DNA from: Myrica gale
Taxonomy: Eukaryota > Streptophyta > Magnoliopsida > Fagales > Myricaceae
Assembly (NCBI GenBank): GCA_963930655.1
Contig: OZ005608.1
Location: forward strand, 26,685,271-26,749,270
DNA: 64,000 bases
Direction: 5' to 3'
Shown here: one piece after another, positions 39,301 to 50,500 of the stretch
Numbering within the stretch: position 1 is the first letter of the stretch
Layout: each line of letters starts with the position of its first letter
Notes under the pieces: generated by a model
Told to the model about the DNA's origin: nothing
The model's input: the letters and a program-made list of their open reading frames with translations, nothing else
The model's database searches: none
Made by a program: the position numbers and the translations under genes

Positions 39301-42300
39301 TTTTCCTCAAAGCCTGTCCCAAGATTTCAAGGAAAACTTTAGACCATTATCTTAGCCCAGCATTCTATGAATAAAAAACCATCAAACATTAGTAATTAAA
39401 GCCAAGCACCAGGACCTGATCATATAGTGATTTTGAAAGCCTCCCAAGCAAGATTTCAAGCATGCAATAATAGTAAGAACTATATCCAAACAGAAAAGTT
39501 CCTGAAGTTGCTGGTGAATATAAGCCTTCATTCCTGGAGCACCAGTAACCACTTAAGCCAAGAAACAAATAAGATGGAGGATTGTATTGGAAAATACAGG
39601 CAAGACATGAAGAGATGGGGACTGGAGGCGTACTTACAGAACACTGCTGGGTTCCAAGTATAGAAGCAAGGAAAATAGACGAGATAGGAACTCATCCACC
39701 CACTGAGAAAAGCAGATTGGTATGAGTGACAACCCATCTATATTATCACCTACAAATGCAAACTGCAGTCAAAAGAAAATTAGTGAAACTGTTTATTCAC
39801 TAAGTAGAAGCAAATGAGAAATGTCTGGTTGAATGTTAGGGCTTGAGAGCTTACATTGGAAAATATAGAGCCAATTAATTGCATGGTTGCCAAGGTTTTA
39901 GGAGGATCATTGGCGTCTATACCAAGTAATGCATTGGACAATGAAAGCATCACAATATCAATGAGCTGATTACTACCACCAAGATGAAGAGGTTTTATCG
40001 AGGAAGTTGATAGAGATGTGAGAAGTAGAGAACGCCCAACATACGCCATGGACATCACAGCAATTTCCAACTGGTGGGTGGCAGTCTTCTGACTTTACAG
40101 AAAATAAGATAAAAGAGAAGTTAATTCAATAAACCAGGGAATCAGAAAAACACAAAGCAATGCATCCAATAGTACAAATGCTACAGAGATCAGGGGGTAT
40201 TTTTGTCAGGAAAACCACAAAGGCTCAATATACATTTTCAGTGGTTTTAGGGTGCAAACTTCAAATAAATATATGGAACGGTACACACCGTCTTCAAGGC
40301 CATATAATATCGAGACACCACAAAAGGAAGAACCAAGGAGGGCTCCACATAGGACAGTATAGATGTTGCAGCAGCAACTGTCTCAGAAAGATCTTTATCC
40401 TTGCTGTATTGACCACGGTCCATTAACTTGAGCACCACATTCACAAAGAAAGTCCTTTCTGATCTTCCCAGATGTAGTTCATCATGTCTACAGCTAGTAG
40501 CGTTCCCATGGTAACAATAATTTAGTAGAAACAGCAAAAAACAAGCACAATTCCATGGACAACATTTATAATAGGACTTTGAAGAAAAATTCTTACTGTT
40601 GTTGGCATTTTAGGCGTTTCTGAAATTGATTTACCAAATGTAGCAATAAATGCTCCAATGATTGAGTCCATGGACCATCATTAGAAGGATGGTAAAATCT
40701 AAGACACAAGGTGGAGGAAAAATATATATTAATAATTACATATGCTTTGATAATGAATGACACAAGGCGAATAAAATATTTTAATAATTACAGATGCTTT
40801 GATAACGAATAATAAAAGCATTAGAATGATGGTGTAACAAACGGTTCCAAGAGGTTGACGAATTTCTCAAGGTGCTCTTGGGCTGAACTACGAGGTTTTA
40901 GTAGATACACCTGCAATCACAAAGATAGTAATACTCATAAGAATATTCGACGAGGCACCCTTATGGGGATTGGTTGATGAACAGAACTAATGACTGACCA
41001 ACTTATATCGGCCTTACAATTGATTTCGCAATGGCCTTCACTAGGGTAACTGATTTATTTGGGAACAAGAAGCTTGTGTTTACAGGAACATCAAGAGGAA
41101 AAGGATAAGATTCACGTCTATTCGCAACTGGAACCTGTGTTTAACAATGCAAGCATGAAATTTGTGGTAGAAATCTGAAAGGAAGCACATAACTGAGTAA
41201 CACTGAGAATGAAATTACAATGTATGCCACAGCTTCCCCATAGAATAGGAAAGAAAGAATGGAGAAGGATCCCAAGAGCAACAGACAGAATTCAACTGAA
41301 ACGGAAACTGGATGTTGTGAACAAATGATGAATTAAACGCCATAAATAGTCTTTTCATAATCAGACGTGACACTAATATATAATGGCAAAATGTCCTTTT
41401 ACTTCGGTTCTTGCAACACTTTAGGTAGAAACATGACTCAAAAGCAAGTCACCAATTATCAAATCTTGTGCTACTTTGCAGGCTATTCTGTACTGCAAGA
41501 CGTCAAGGACCCCAGGTTGCAGTACAGAACTTGAAGGTTTCACACACTCACCTCAAACGTATTCAAGTATCTCATGAAAAGTGTGGGCAAGAAACACTCC
41601 CAATCAACAAACTTGCAGTTCTTTACAACACGAGCTATAATGCCAGCCCATTGACAGTTCCAAAAGTGGCAATTTGGTACCGAATTCCATAGGTCTATAC
41701 ACTCTTTGATCCAATCACTGCCATGCCAAGAAAGTTAAGTTAGCTTTGCCACAATATGGCACACCAGAAACCATAAAGACCAAGAGATATCTTTTACTTT
41801 CTTACCATGAGAAGAACTCCTGGTTGTCTGAATTTGTAGGAAGAAACAGTCTCAGAAATCCAGATCCTTCAAAGGATGAATTATGCCATGGATTTTTCAC
41901 CAAAGATCTGCAAGTTTGTTCCGGAAGATTGAAAGCAAAATAAAGCAATTAAAGACCGATCACCCTCTTCACCTAGACAGTTATTCTATTCAACTGGGAC
42001 ATCTGACGGTCCACATCTACTCATTCCTATGAAAGCTACAAAATCAGGCCCAGACTGACCACGGTGAGAATGTCATACAATGGATGACAAACAAAGATCA
42101 AGCACGAAATGACAAAATTAACCTCTTTGGATGACAAACAATGTCATACTAGCATTTCATTGGTTTGAAGCTGTCACGAAAATACAAGACAGAAAAATAT
42201 AATTTGGGGAAGGGTATGTGCTTGACTGGCTAATAACCCAGAATGAAATCAATATGACTTGCCAGAATTAGAATGACCAAATGATCAATGCCGATGGATG

Positions 42301-44497
42301 TAGAAAAATGAGAAGATAGTTTATGGATCTCAGAAGGATGTACAAAGTTGAGAGAGCCTCACAGCAGTTACCTGAACTCGGACCATATCTCAGACGCAGA
42401 ATCTGGTGGAAAGAATCTCCGGCAGGATTGAACAAGAGAATTAATCATTTGAAAATGTCGTTGTTTTAGTCTTGGCCCTTCTGGACCTGTATTCCTGTAA
42501 CATGTTTGTAAGCTAAAGCCAACAGCATATGAACTGTCGAAAGTCATGTTTGTAAGCTAAAGCCAACAGCATATGAACTGTCGAAAGTCATGTTTGTAAG
42601 CCAAAGTCAACAGCATAAGAACTTTTTTTTTTTGATAAGTAGCATAAGAACTTTCAAATGTAAGGATAAATTACAAAATACTGCGCCTGTAGATTTTCAC
42701 AGACACAGACGCGCACATCAGACAGACAGATAGAACTATCACATCCTTGATCTTTTACCAAGAATCAGTTCAAAGCCTAAAAGAAATGACATTGTAAGAG
42801 AACAACAGGAATTGTCCACGATTGGTGATATAGAACTAATTCTATGCAAACACCCTCAATACAATAAAAAATGGTTACAGAAAACTCACCTTGCGAAATG
42901 TGTACTGACCAGAGTATCATAAAAAGGCCGCCACTGAACTTTCAATGACAATTTTTTGTGATATTTATTGATTAATCTGGCTAATATATTTCCCCATTTA
43001 GCCTAATCAACACGAAAGGAGCCATAAATCAGAAAAGGACCCAAAAAAAAGATGCCAAGCTTATACAAGAAGAACCTATATTCTTAAAAAAATTACATCA
43101 CCTGGACATAAAGTTTGTTTTGTGACAGATTAAACACTTTTAATCCAATTCTGACAAGGGTGGCCACATCTTCCAAAGCCACTTCACTTTCAGCATCAAT
43201 GAAGCTGCATCACAAATGAATAAGTTAGATTGCATCCCTGCAGACAACCCAATGTAGGTGGGATAAGCCTTGAACAACATATCCTCTTATCCGAGTCCAG
43301 TAGTGATAGAAGACCGACTTAATATCTGGAACTCAATTGCAAGGGGAGATACCTATGCACTCGGTCAGGCTCCTATGGACTGTGGCTGACCGTGATTGTT
43401 TGCAGATATAAAAGTTTATACCCAATTAATTTGCACCGTACAAGCATAACCCGAAAACCATTCCCTACCTGAAAAGCTAATATAGGTGCAACACTCTAGC
43501 AAATTAAGAGCTTCACAGATGGGTAAGCAATGACGAGAACTGACGTAGCAAATTAATGATGAGATTAATGGTACGTCCAAATGTGTTAGTCCATATATAT
43601 TGTATTGACTGGCCTCTAATTCCAAAACTTCACACTTAACTTTTAAAAGTATTACATGGGAGCTTCTCTCAAATGAAGTTGATATGATGATCAAGACAGG
43701 TCAAAGTTCATTATCTTTTTTTTTTCCTACGCATCATGGAATTACCATCAGACTGCTGCTCTGCTAAAAACAGCAGTCATCACAGTTCATAATCCATAGC
43801 TAAGTTACCAGATAGCACATAATCCATACGCCATTTAGCTAAGTTATGCGCCAGGCAATTCCCTTCCCATGGCGTCCAAATAAACTTCCAACAAGCATGG
43901 TCAAAGTTCATTATCAATTTATCTGAATCACTGCCAGACATGCCAGTTCCTTATTTCATTACCAACATCTCTATGGTCAATGCCACTTCGTTACTATTAC
44001 CAAACTCTCTTTGGACAAGGTCCTCAATTCAGAATGATTGATTTGTCTTTCTTTTTTATTTGTCTAAGTATTTTCCACCTTCGTACCCATGCACCAGTTG
44101 ATAACAAGAATAGAGTACAAGTTATCCAACTGCAGAAGCAAAACCGGCAGGGAAAGCTAAACGCACTTCTAGGAAACCACGATTGAATTCGAAAGACTGC
44201 ACAAACCCGGAGCGGCAAGGAAATTAAAAACTGAGAACAACTTTTGAAAAAAAAAAGACGAAAAGAAAAGTTTCGCAGATAATTAAAGAAGAATACGTAT
44301 ATAAGAGAATAAGAGCGGGAAACAGAAAGGACTAACAGTTTGATAAGAGGTATCCAGTTTAGGGTGGAGTAAACCGAATCGGAATCATCGGATCGGTACG
44401 AGTCCTCGAGGGTCCTGACGACCCGTGCAAAGGATTCCTTCTCTCTCTTGGTTTCCTCGGCCACCGGAGGTGGGAGCCAAGCATTGTACACATGCAT
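21376..44497 (-). CDS. PA200: Proteasome activator subunit 4 (PA200/PSME4/Blm10), copy 2, complete 35-exon gene
   Basis: Activator that binds the 20S proteasome end rings. From the start at 44497 (MHVYNAWLPPPVAEE), exons lie at about 44337-44497, 43102-43204, 42890-43002, 42372-42494, 41807-41908, 41552-41717, 41018-41134, 40843-40910, 40597-40698, 40289-40487, 39855-40088, 39638-39762, 39416-39533, 39098-39313, 38856-39011, 38688-38764, 38393-38601, 32491-32707, 32316-32395, 32083-32194, 31821-31991, 30630-30798, 30515-30558, 30368-30410, 30143-30297, 29832-29926, 28809-29710, 28050-28328, 27865-27960, 26813-26991, 26437-26518, 26055-26179, 22862-22954, 21499-21652 and 21376-21417. They sum to 1809 codons with the stop, against about 1811 aa in Arabidopsis. 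The last exon restores the C-terminal SYFA tail, an HbYX-like gate-opening motif. Intron 31 uses a GC donor. Introns 17 and 32 hold a copia element and a LINE. The N-terminal third is more divergent than in copy 1. Confidence 0.93.
23470..25846 (+). mobile_element. 5'-truncated ORF1-only LINE in PA200 copy 2 intron 32
   Basis: The homology starts within ORF1 (VAIIEYGQGRRRG at about 23482-23520, aligned with the same block of the LINE at 3240-3280). It continues through a Gly/Ser/Pro-rich ORF1 to a C-terminal block (ESPAWVLDMVSSVDQMVGVS, about 25300-25360; RMLRELKGLKSSVNYEGSSS, about 25455-25515) that ends FGLDC-stop at about 25549. Stops near 24380 and 25369 and a frameshift near 24600 break the frame. 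Only about 290 bp of 3' UTR follows before TTGGCTTACTTATAAAAAAA at about 25826-25846. No endonuclease or reverse transcriptase sequence is present. Orientation is opposite to the host gene. No clear target-site duplication was found, and the left border is accurate to about 20 bp. Confidence 0.85.
32798..38119 (-). mobile_element. Ty1/copia LTR retrotransposon in PA200 copy 2 intron 17 (fossil)
   Basis: LTRs lie at 32798-32940 and 37975-38119 (about 143 and 145 bp), flanked by the 5-bp duplication ATATG (32793-32797 and 38120-38124). A primer-binding site like initiator tRNA-Met (TGGTATCAGAGC, complement near 37963-37974) and a purine tract (TTGAGGGGGAGTG, complement near 32941-32953) adjoin them. 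Parts seen, minus strand: UBN2-type gag (about 36880-36500) with a zinc-knuckle-like block, GAG-pre-integrase (about 35850-35540), integrase (about 35200-34900), reverse transcriptase with YVDDI (about 34140-33480) and RNase H (about 33340-32950). This gag-integrase-RT order defines Ty1/copia. The LTRs differ at about three bases and one short indel (around 2%), so the insertion is fairly young. The coding region is broken, with several breaks. Confidence 0.93.
42501..42633. repeat. 44-bp minisatellite, about three units, in PA200 copy 2 intron 3
   Basis: The units starting CATGTTTGTAAGCTAAAGCC at 42501 and 42545 are identical over 44 bp. A third unit from 42589 is slightly diverged (AAGCCAAAGTC) and is interrupted by a short poly(T) insertion at 42626. 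It lies between exons 3 and 4. Confidence 0.9.
42626..42640 (-). mobile_element. 15-bp LINE-tail stub with 14-bp target-site duplication
   Basis: A run of T followed by GATAAGT is flanked on both sides by AGCATAAGAACTTT (42612-42625 and 42641-42654). Read on the minus strand the insert is ACTTATC plus poly(A), matching the last bases of the LINE tails in this window (CTTACTTATAAAAA, TTAATTATCAAAAAA). It looks like a target-primed insertion truncated almost immediately. Confidence 0.6.
43716..43898 (-). mobile_element. 5'-truncated LINE 3' end with RNase H remnant, 17-bp target-site duplication
   Basis: GGTCAAAGTTCATTATC occurs at 43699-43715 and again at 43899-43915, flanking 183 bp that begin with poly(T). 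Read on the minus strand the insert encodes CWKFIWTPWEGNCLAHNLAK followed by a stop and poly(A). This resembles the C-terminal end of the RNase H domain in some plant LINE ORF2 proteins (typically ...VPREANxxAHxLAK). It lies in PA200 copy 2 intron 1. It belongs to a different LINE family from the element at 49660, which ends without RNase H. Confidence 0.75.
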
Positions 44498-44834
44498 TTC
44501 CCACCGCCACGAGATTGAAACCAACAAAAAACACCCAACAGGACTCGCACTCCCACCCTCTTATGTACTGGGAAGATATGGAGATGAATATGAATTTATG
44601 CAACGACTCAAGTCTTCGGGGTAGTTGGTTGGAAGACGTTCCTCGTGTAAGTCTAAAGTCTACTCTGTACAGGTCATCTTCCACTACAGGAAGAAACATT
44701 ATTCTAGGCTCACAGAATTGGAAATTTTTCTCTTGGCGTCTTGCTTGGGTGCGTTTACCCAACAAATTTGTCACTTTCAAAGTCAGCAGAATCAGACAAA
44801 TATGTGTAGGCCCACGCGGAGATTACTAAACTCA
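44498..44834. promoter_or_regulatory. Upstream region of PA200 copy 2
   Basis: Leader and proximal promoter of PA200 copy 2, read leftward. The stretch is less AT-rich than its surroundings and has no repeat. A MITE begins immediately beyond it at 44835. I see no unambiguous TATA box. Confidence 0.35.
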
Positions 44835-45000
44835 GTATTGAAATATTTTTGGTGTTGGGTTTTGTGTTGGTGTTGGGTTTAGTGAAAAAGTGAGAGAGAG
44901 ATAATTTTTTATATTTTTTATGGGAGAGAAAGAGATTATATTGTAGTATTTTATTAGGAGAGAGAATATTTTGAGGAAAATTGTTGGTGCAAACGCACCC
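44835..45000. mobile_element. MITE, family A, copy upstream of PA200 copy 2
   Basis: It shares GTGTTGGGTTTAGTGAAAAA, GAGATAATTTTTTATATTTT and GATTATATTGTAGTATTTTA with the copies at 11622 and 13673, and ends GGTGCAAACGCACCC. About 10 bp of the left terminus seem to be missing. TCA occurs at both borders (44832-44834 and 45001-45003), which may be chance. Confidence 0.65.
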
Positions 45001-45819
45001 TCAATAGATCTGAGGATATGCCGGTTGTTGAAGTAAGATATATTACTTTTGGGAAAATACAAATTTTTCAATCACCAATTATATTTTATACTTTAAATTA
45101 TCAATTTTAATACATTATATCTTCTAATTATCAATCTTAAACACTTTGCACCTTTTGTCAAATTTTTATATTAAAATAATGGTAATATCATTGACTCATT
45201 TGGTATAAATTAAAGATATTTTTATCAATTTATTAATTTCTTGATAATATTATTGTCAAATAGAGGGTGCAAAATATTTAATATTAGTAGTTAGAGGGTG
45301 TAACCTGTCAAAATGAATAATTGAGGATGTAAAATGTATAAAATTGATAATTTAAAGATGTAATATGTCAAAATTGATAATTTAAAGATAAATGTATAGT
45401 AGACATAGTAGTTAATGGCTTAATAAAAAAATATAATAGTTAATGGATAAAAAATGTATTTATCTGTATTTTATTTCTAATTTTCCTTTTCTTAGAACAA
45501 AGGTCACGTGGGTTCTTCTCATATTCTTTTGGGAAGAATCTGATGGCTCATGATTTATTTTAGAAGTGCGCCCTACACACCCAGATATCTTGAGCCGTCA
45601 GATTAATCCCCAGAAGAACTTGGAAAGAACCCAAAAAATATCTCGAAAAGAAAATGGGCCAGTTGGGCAGTTAGAGAATGTCTAGGCCCACGCTGAGTGT
45701 GAGGGTCGGAGAAAATGTAACGGTTGAAAATACCTATCAAATAATATAAACTAAAAATCTGACCGTTGGGATGTACAACGCAAACGACCGTTGAGAATCC
45801 TCAGGCGTTTCTGCAACAA
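45001..45819. other. AT-rich intergenic region with degenerate short repeats
   Basis: From about 45070 to 45450, phrases such as TAATTATCAATTTTAA, AAATTATCAATTTT, ATTGATAATTTAAAGATG and GTAAAATGTATAAAATTGAT recur in both orientations, giving a loosely repetitive, palindromic AT-rich block. It is probably a decayed non-coding element, but no ends are clear. The remainder up to the next promoter shows nothing recognisable. Confidence 0.45.
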
Positions 45820-45829
45820 TTTAAATAGG
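45820..45829 (+). promoter_or_regulatory. TATA-like box of the 46050 membrane protein gene
   Basis: TTTAAATAGG lies about 220 bp upstream of the start codon, in an otherwise plausible promoter with a pyrimidine-rich leader after it (CTTCTTCTATTATC). This is inference from sequence and position only. Confidence 0.45.
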
Positions 45830-46049
45830 CGCTTTGTGTTCGCTACAGCCTCTCAACTTCTTCTATTATCTACGTTCAAGAGCAAACGATTACGAAATCA
45901 TAATCACGAAACTCAAAGCTTCCCCTTCCTTTCTAATTAATCTAGCACTTTACAGTTTCCATTTTCGTATTCTGTTTTCTTCTATTGGTAGGTTTGCATT
46001 TCCATTATCCTATTCTGCATAAGATTTATCTCCTGAAGATCGTTTACCA

Positions 46050-46727
46050 ATGGCCGAAATCAAAGATGCCCACATCGTAGAAATCAAAGTAGACGAAGAG
46101 CACCAGCACAAACTCTTGACTGCCATGAGCACAATCTCGGCGGCAATCCAACAACACCCACTAATGGAAATCTCCGAGAGCCCCGGCCATCTGTTGCTTC
46201 TCAAGCTCTGGCAAAGAGAAGAGGACCTTTTTGGCCGGCGCGTCACCCTCAAAGAAACTAGACTGGACTCTATCCGAAGAGAGCTTTTCCAACTGTGCTG
46301 TTTCTTCTTCATCTTTCATGGGTTTTTCTTGACCATCTTGTTTTCCTCTTCTGTTAACTCTCTAGAGGAGCATACTCGTGCTTGTAAGAAATGGTGGATA
46401 CCTGGGCTTTTATCGGCCTCGACCTCGCTTGTTTTTGTGTTCTTGGTCCAGGTGAAGCTTTTCAGGTATTGGAAAGTGTGGGGCCAGTTACAGAGGGAGA
46501 GAAACGATAGCCGAGCCCTCACGAGGTGTGTTCAGGAACTGAGGATGAAAGGGGCTAGCTTCGATTTGTCTAAGGAGCCACAGAGTGGGAAGAGGATGAA
46601 AAGCTCGAGCGTGGAGATCAAATGGAAACCCATTACTTTGTGTTCTCAGAATTTGATAACCGTTGCTCTTCTTTGCTTCGCAGGTTTAGTGCTTCCAGTT
46701 TCCAAGTTCATCCTCTGCGGCTTTTGA
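46050..46727 (+). CDS. Predicted plant multi-pass membrane protein, 225 aa, single exon
   Basis: An intact intronless frame starting MAEIKDAHIVEIKVDEEHQH. The N-terminal 80 residues are hydrophilic with a helical, charged character (LWQREEDLFGRRVTLKETRL). Two hydrophobic segments follow at about residues 86-105 and 118-137 (LLSASTSLVFVFLVQV), then a basic stretch (RYWKVWGQLQRERNDSRALT) and a C-terminal hydrophobic helix at about 203-222 (NLITVALLCFAGLVLPVSKF). The pattern suits a small plant membrane protein of unknown function; I recognise the general type but cannot give a biochemical role. It diverges from PA200 copy 2, with about 1.5 kb between the start codons. The single exon is continuous and no break is seen. 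Confidence 0.8.
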   Translation: MAEIKDAHIVEIKVDEEHQHKLLTAMSTISAAIQQHPLMEISESPGHLLLLKLWQREEDLFGRRVTLKETRLDSIRRELFQLCCFFFIFHGFFLTILFSSSVNSLEEHTRACKKWWIPGLLSASTSLVFVFLVQVKLFRYWKVWGQLQRERNDSRALTRCVQELRMKGASFDLSKEPQSGKRMKSSSVEIKWKPITLCSQNLITVALLCFAGLVLPVSKFILCGF

Positions 46728-47512
46728 TCGTGATAATTTATTTTGGAAGGCATCTCTGTTAGATCGTCAGGGTACAGAATAACATGTCATATACTTTTTT
46801 TGTTTTTCCCTTGGGTATAAATGAAATACCAAAATGTGGGTTTCTGCTTTGTCCTGATGTTTCTGGTCACGAAATCATGTGATTTTCTGCAGTCTTTGAT
46901 CTGAGAATGCAACACAAAACAGTGATGTATAGGAACCATCTGATCAATCTCCGAGTATGGTATTTCCAAAAATATTTCTGCAATCCTGGAAGCATCTGAC
47001 CCCATTACTTCTGTTCAACCTCTTCTAGGGGATGAAACATCTTCGGTCCGAAAATCATTAGCATCCAGTAGAAAAAGGGGATTGGAAATTCTGAATTTTT
47101 TGCCGGCTCAAAATTCCCAGAAATTGATCGGAGGGCAATGGTGATATCTAAATCACAAGAAGAGGTTTACAAGTGCTAGAAGCAAGTTTAAGTACGCTGT
47201 TTGTCCTACTCCTGACTCCTGAATACTGCAGCCAGATGATTGTATCCCAGATCTGGTGCTTAGATGTTTCAATACGAGTTAGTTAAATGAGCCAAATCAG
47301 AAGGCTTTGCGTTCTATTGGAGAGCTATGCAAAAAGGGATGACAAGCTATGTTCTCCGAAAGTGTATAACCTCAGAAAGTAACTTAACAAGAGATGTGTT
47401 GTGATTACAACAACTGTGGTCAAAACTTTCAGTTGACTCTCTAAATGAAACAAAATCCAGCATGAGCCAAATGGACCAGATATTCAAATATCCTAAAAAG
47501 CCTGGCTAGATG
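46728..47512. other. Convergent intergenic region
   Basis: It separates the 3' end of the membrane protein gene from the 3' end of THO3 and should contain both 3' UTRs. No coding sequence or repeat with clear ends is seen. Confidence 0.5.
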
Positions 47513-50500
47513 TTAAGCGCTTTCAAAGCCAAATATCCTAAAAACACCTGCAAGAAGAAATAAAGGGAGAGCTTATATAAGAGTCAAAATAATCACAGAG
47601 ATGTAGGGTGTCAAATATTAATGAACCTTTCCTGACATAGCAAGAAAGTAACAATACCTTCATCAGCCTGATATTTGTTCTTGTCATCCCCAGCATATGC
47701 AAGTAAATTGTACTTGGGATTCCACTCCACGCTGTTCATGGCAGCCCGACAGTGTATCTGGTGCACAGTCCGTCCAGTTTGAACATTTGACTGTACCATA
47801 CAGAATGCATCAATGTTTTGTCTAAGTGAATATGCAAAAAATCCTTGTAATTCCCACTTTATGAAATGACTTGCGCCAAAATTGGAGATCACTAGTAATG
47901 GGGACATTTATTTAATTTAATTGTTTTAGTTTATTTAGTTGTGATTTATATTTTATTATATTAGGAGTTATTATGTTATATTAAATTTTGGCTCATGGGC
48001 TTTTAAGGTTTGTTTAGGACCTTTTGTTTTCTATTTAAGGTTTGTGAGAACCCTAAATTCAATTAGACTGAGATTATAAAGATTATTGGCGGCTGTCTTT
48101 TGCACTTAAACATGTTTCCTCCCCTTGGCTAATTTCTTCTCTTCTTCCCTATTCTTTCATGATTTCTCTATCTCAGTCCTAATTCTCTGTTATATTCCGC
48201 ATCAAATTGGTATCAAAGCTAAAATTCCTATTTCTTTTGGTTGTGCGACACTATACATCCTCACAAAATTGTACATTGCTGTGTTTTGGTTTCTTGGTGT
48301 TCTTCAGTGTGTGAGTTGGTCGCCGACGCCCCAGCAGCCTTCGCCGACGTTCCCTGGAGCTCTGGTAGCCGCTGTTTGGCCCTTTTTCTGGCGACCCAGA
48401 TCTGTCCCAAGGAGTTTCCTTGTTTTTCATTGTGATTTTTCAGATCTGAGCCTATATTTGAGTTTCTACGTGATTTTCGGTCCACATAGGTGAAGCCCAC
48501 TTCGTTCTGCTGCCGGCCAACTAATATTTTTCGGTTCCAGCCGAAAAACACCCGGTTCAAACCGATTCTTGCATTTTCAGGCCGAAATTCAACTCCTCTT
48601 GGTGTTTTCTCACAGATTCAGGTCATTTTTGAAACTTTTGCTCCGTTTTTGGCTTCGATTAAGGGGGACAACACCTTCAACGGTTTCTCGCCTCCTCGGC
48701 ACTTTCAACGACCTCTTCGTGTTTGTATTCACTAGTGATCTGAGGTGCGCTCGTTCCGCTTCGTTTTTAGTGGCATAATTGCTCTTTTTTATAGTTTAAT
48801 TTGTCCACGAGTGTTACGAGTCCTTTTTCACACTTTTGTTTTATCCTATAGTCGTTCTCATACATTATCTTTATTCGTTTGCAACCTACGTTAAAAAAAA
48901 TAGCGTTCCCTAACCTTTATTGAATCATTACATGTTTGTTTGCCTTAATTGTGGATTTTGGTGCATTGTGTTTAGTCCTTGCTTTATTCTTTTGAAATTT
49001 AGCACCACTTGTCTGCACAATTTAGATTTTTCTAATCCCCAAAACCAAAATCTAATTTTTGCTCAAGTTCTTGTTTTTCATTCAATTGTATTGGTGGTTT
49101 ATTGATATCAATTGCATTTTTAGGTGGGTGTTGCATGCATTTGCGTAGCGGTCGTCTAGTCAACCCTAGCTCTGTTTACCCAACCATGGACCCTACCCAC
49201 TTTGAGGCCTTGACCCAACAAATAACCCAATTGACCACTCAGTTAGGTGTTGTCCAAGATGACCTAACAGCAGCACGTCAAGAAAATAGAGACCTAGCTA
49301 CGAGGGTTGAGACCTTAGAGGTCCCGGGTCACATGCGCCCCCTAATAGATGTCATCGTGATAGGAGAGATAGAGATAGGCGCGGCCGTAGAAATAGGGAC
49401 CGAGCGAGATCACTGCGCTCGTGGTAAGGAGTCTCCTCCAAGTCATGAGGAACGACTCTTCGAGACCATTAAACTAGATGCCCCTACCTTTGACAGCTCT
49501 CTAGATCCCTGCGTTTATACTCAATGGATTAGGGATATGGATCGTTTCTTTGAGTGATATGCAGTGTCTAAGGATAGACGAGTGCAATTTGCTAGTATGA
49601 AGTTAGTTGGTAATGCTCAGCTTTATTGAGAGAGTGTAGAGGATCTCCTTTTGAAGCGTTATGCGCCTCCACTTATCTTTTGTCCCTCTTTTCTATTCCT
49701 GCTGCGGTGGCTACAAGGTTAGAGAAGATTCAGAGGGATTTTTTATGGGGGAGTGATGATAACATGCAGAAATTTCATCTTGTGAAGTGGCAAAAAATTT
49801 GTTCTCCTGTTAGATGTGGTAGGTTGGGGCTGCGAAGACTTGCTCTGTTCAATCGGGTCCTTCTTGGGAAATGGCTTTGGCAGTTTGGGGTCGAGTGTGA
49901 TAGCTTATGGAGGAAAGTCATCATGGAGAAATATGGTTGTGCTCCGGGTGGGTGGAACACTTTCGTTTGTAATGGCCCTTACGTTGTTAGTCTTTGGAAG
50001 TATATTAGCAAAGGATGGGATTCCTTTGCTGAGAACATACATTTTGAGGCAGGTAGTGGCCTGAGGGTCCGATTTTGGAAGGATCGTTAGTGCGGTGAGA
50101 GTTCCGTAAAGGATATGTTTCCTTCTTTATTCTCTCTTGCTTACCATAAGGATGCGATGGTGGCGGACTGTTTGGAGTGGGATTCCAGGAGTTCTTCGTG
50201 GAATATTCAGTTTGTTAGGAGGGCTAATGATTGAGAGTTGGAGGAGTCATGTTGTACATAAGATGAGATGGGTGAGATCCAAGAATGGAGTTTTTTCGGT
50301 GAGATCTTGGTTTTCATGCTTTGTTGGGGATTTTGATGAGAGCTTCCCTTGGAGACAGATTTGGAAGACTTTGGCACCGCCTAGGGCATCTTTCTTTGTT
50401 TGGGAAGTCACCTATGGCAGTATCCTTACAACTGACAAGCTAAGAAGGAGGGGAGTGTATGTGCTTGATTGGTGCAATCTTTGCAAAAGTGATGGGGAAT

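Noticed and set aside
42501-42633. Three 44-bp repeats considered as a CRISPR-like array
   Set aside because: The units are directly adjacent without spacers and lie in a plant intron; an ordinary minisatellite.
44425-44829. Plus-strand 134-codon frame
   Set aside because: Antisense to PA200 copy 2 exon 1 and its leader, with no family resemblance.
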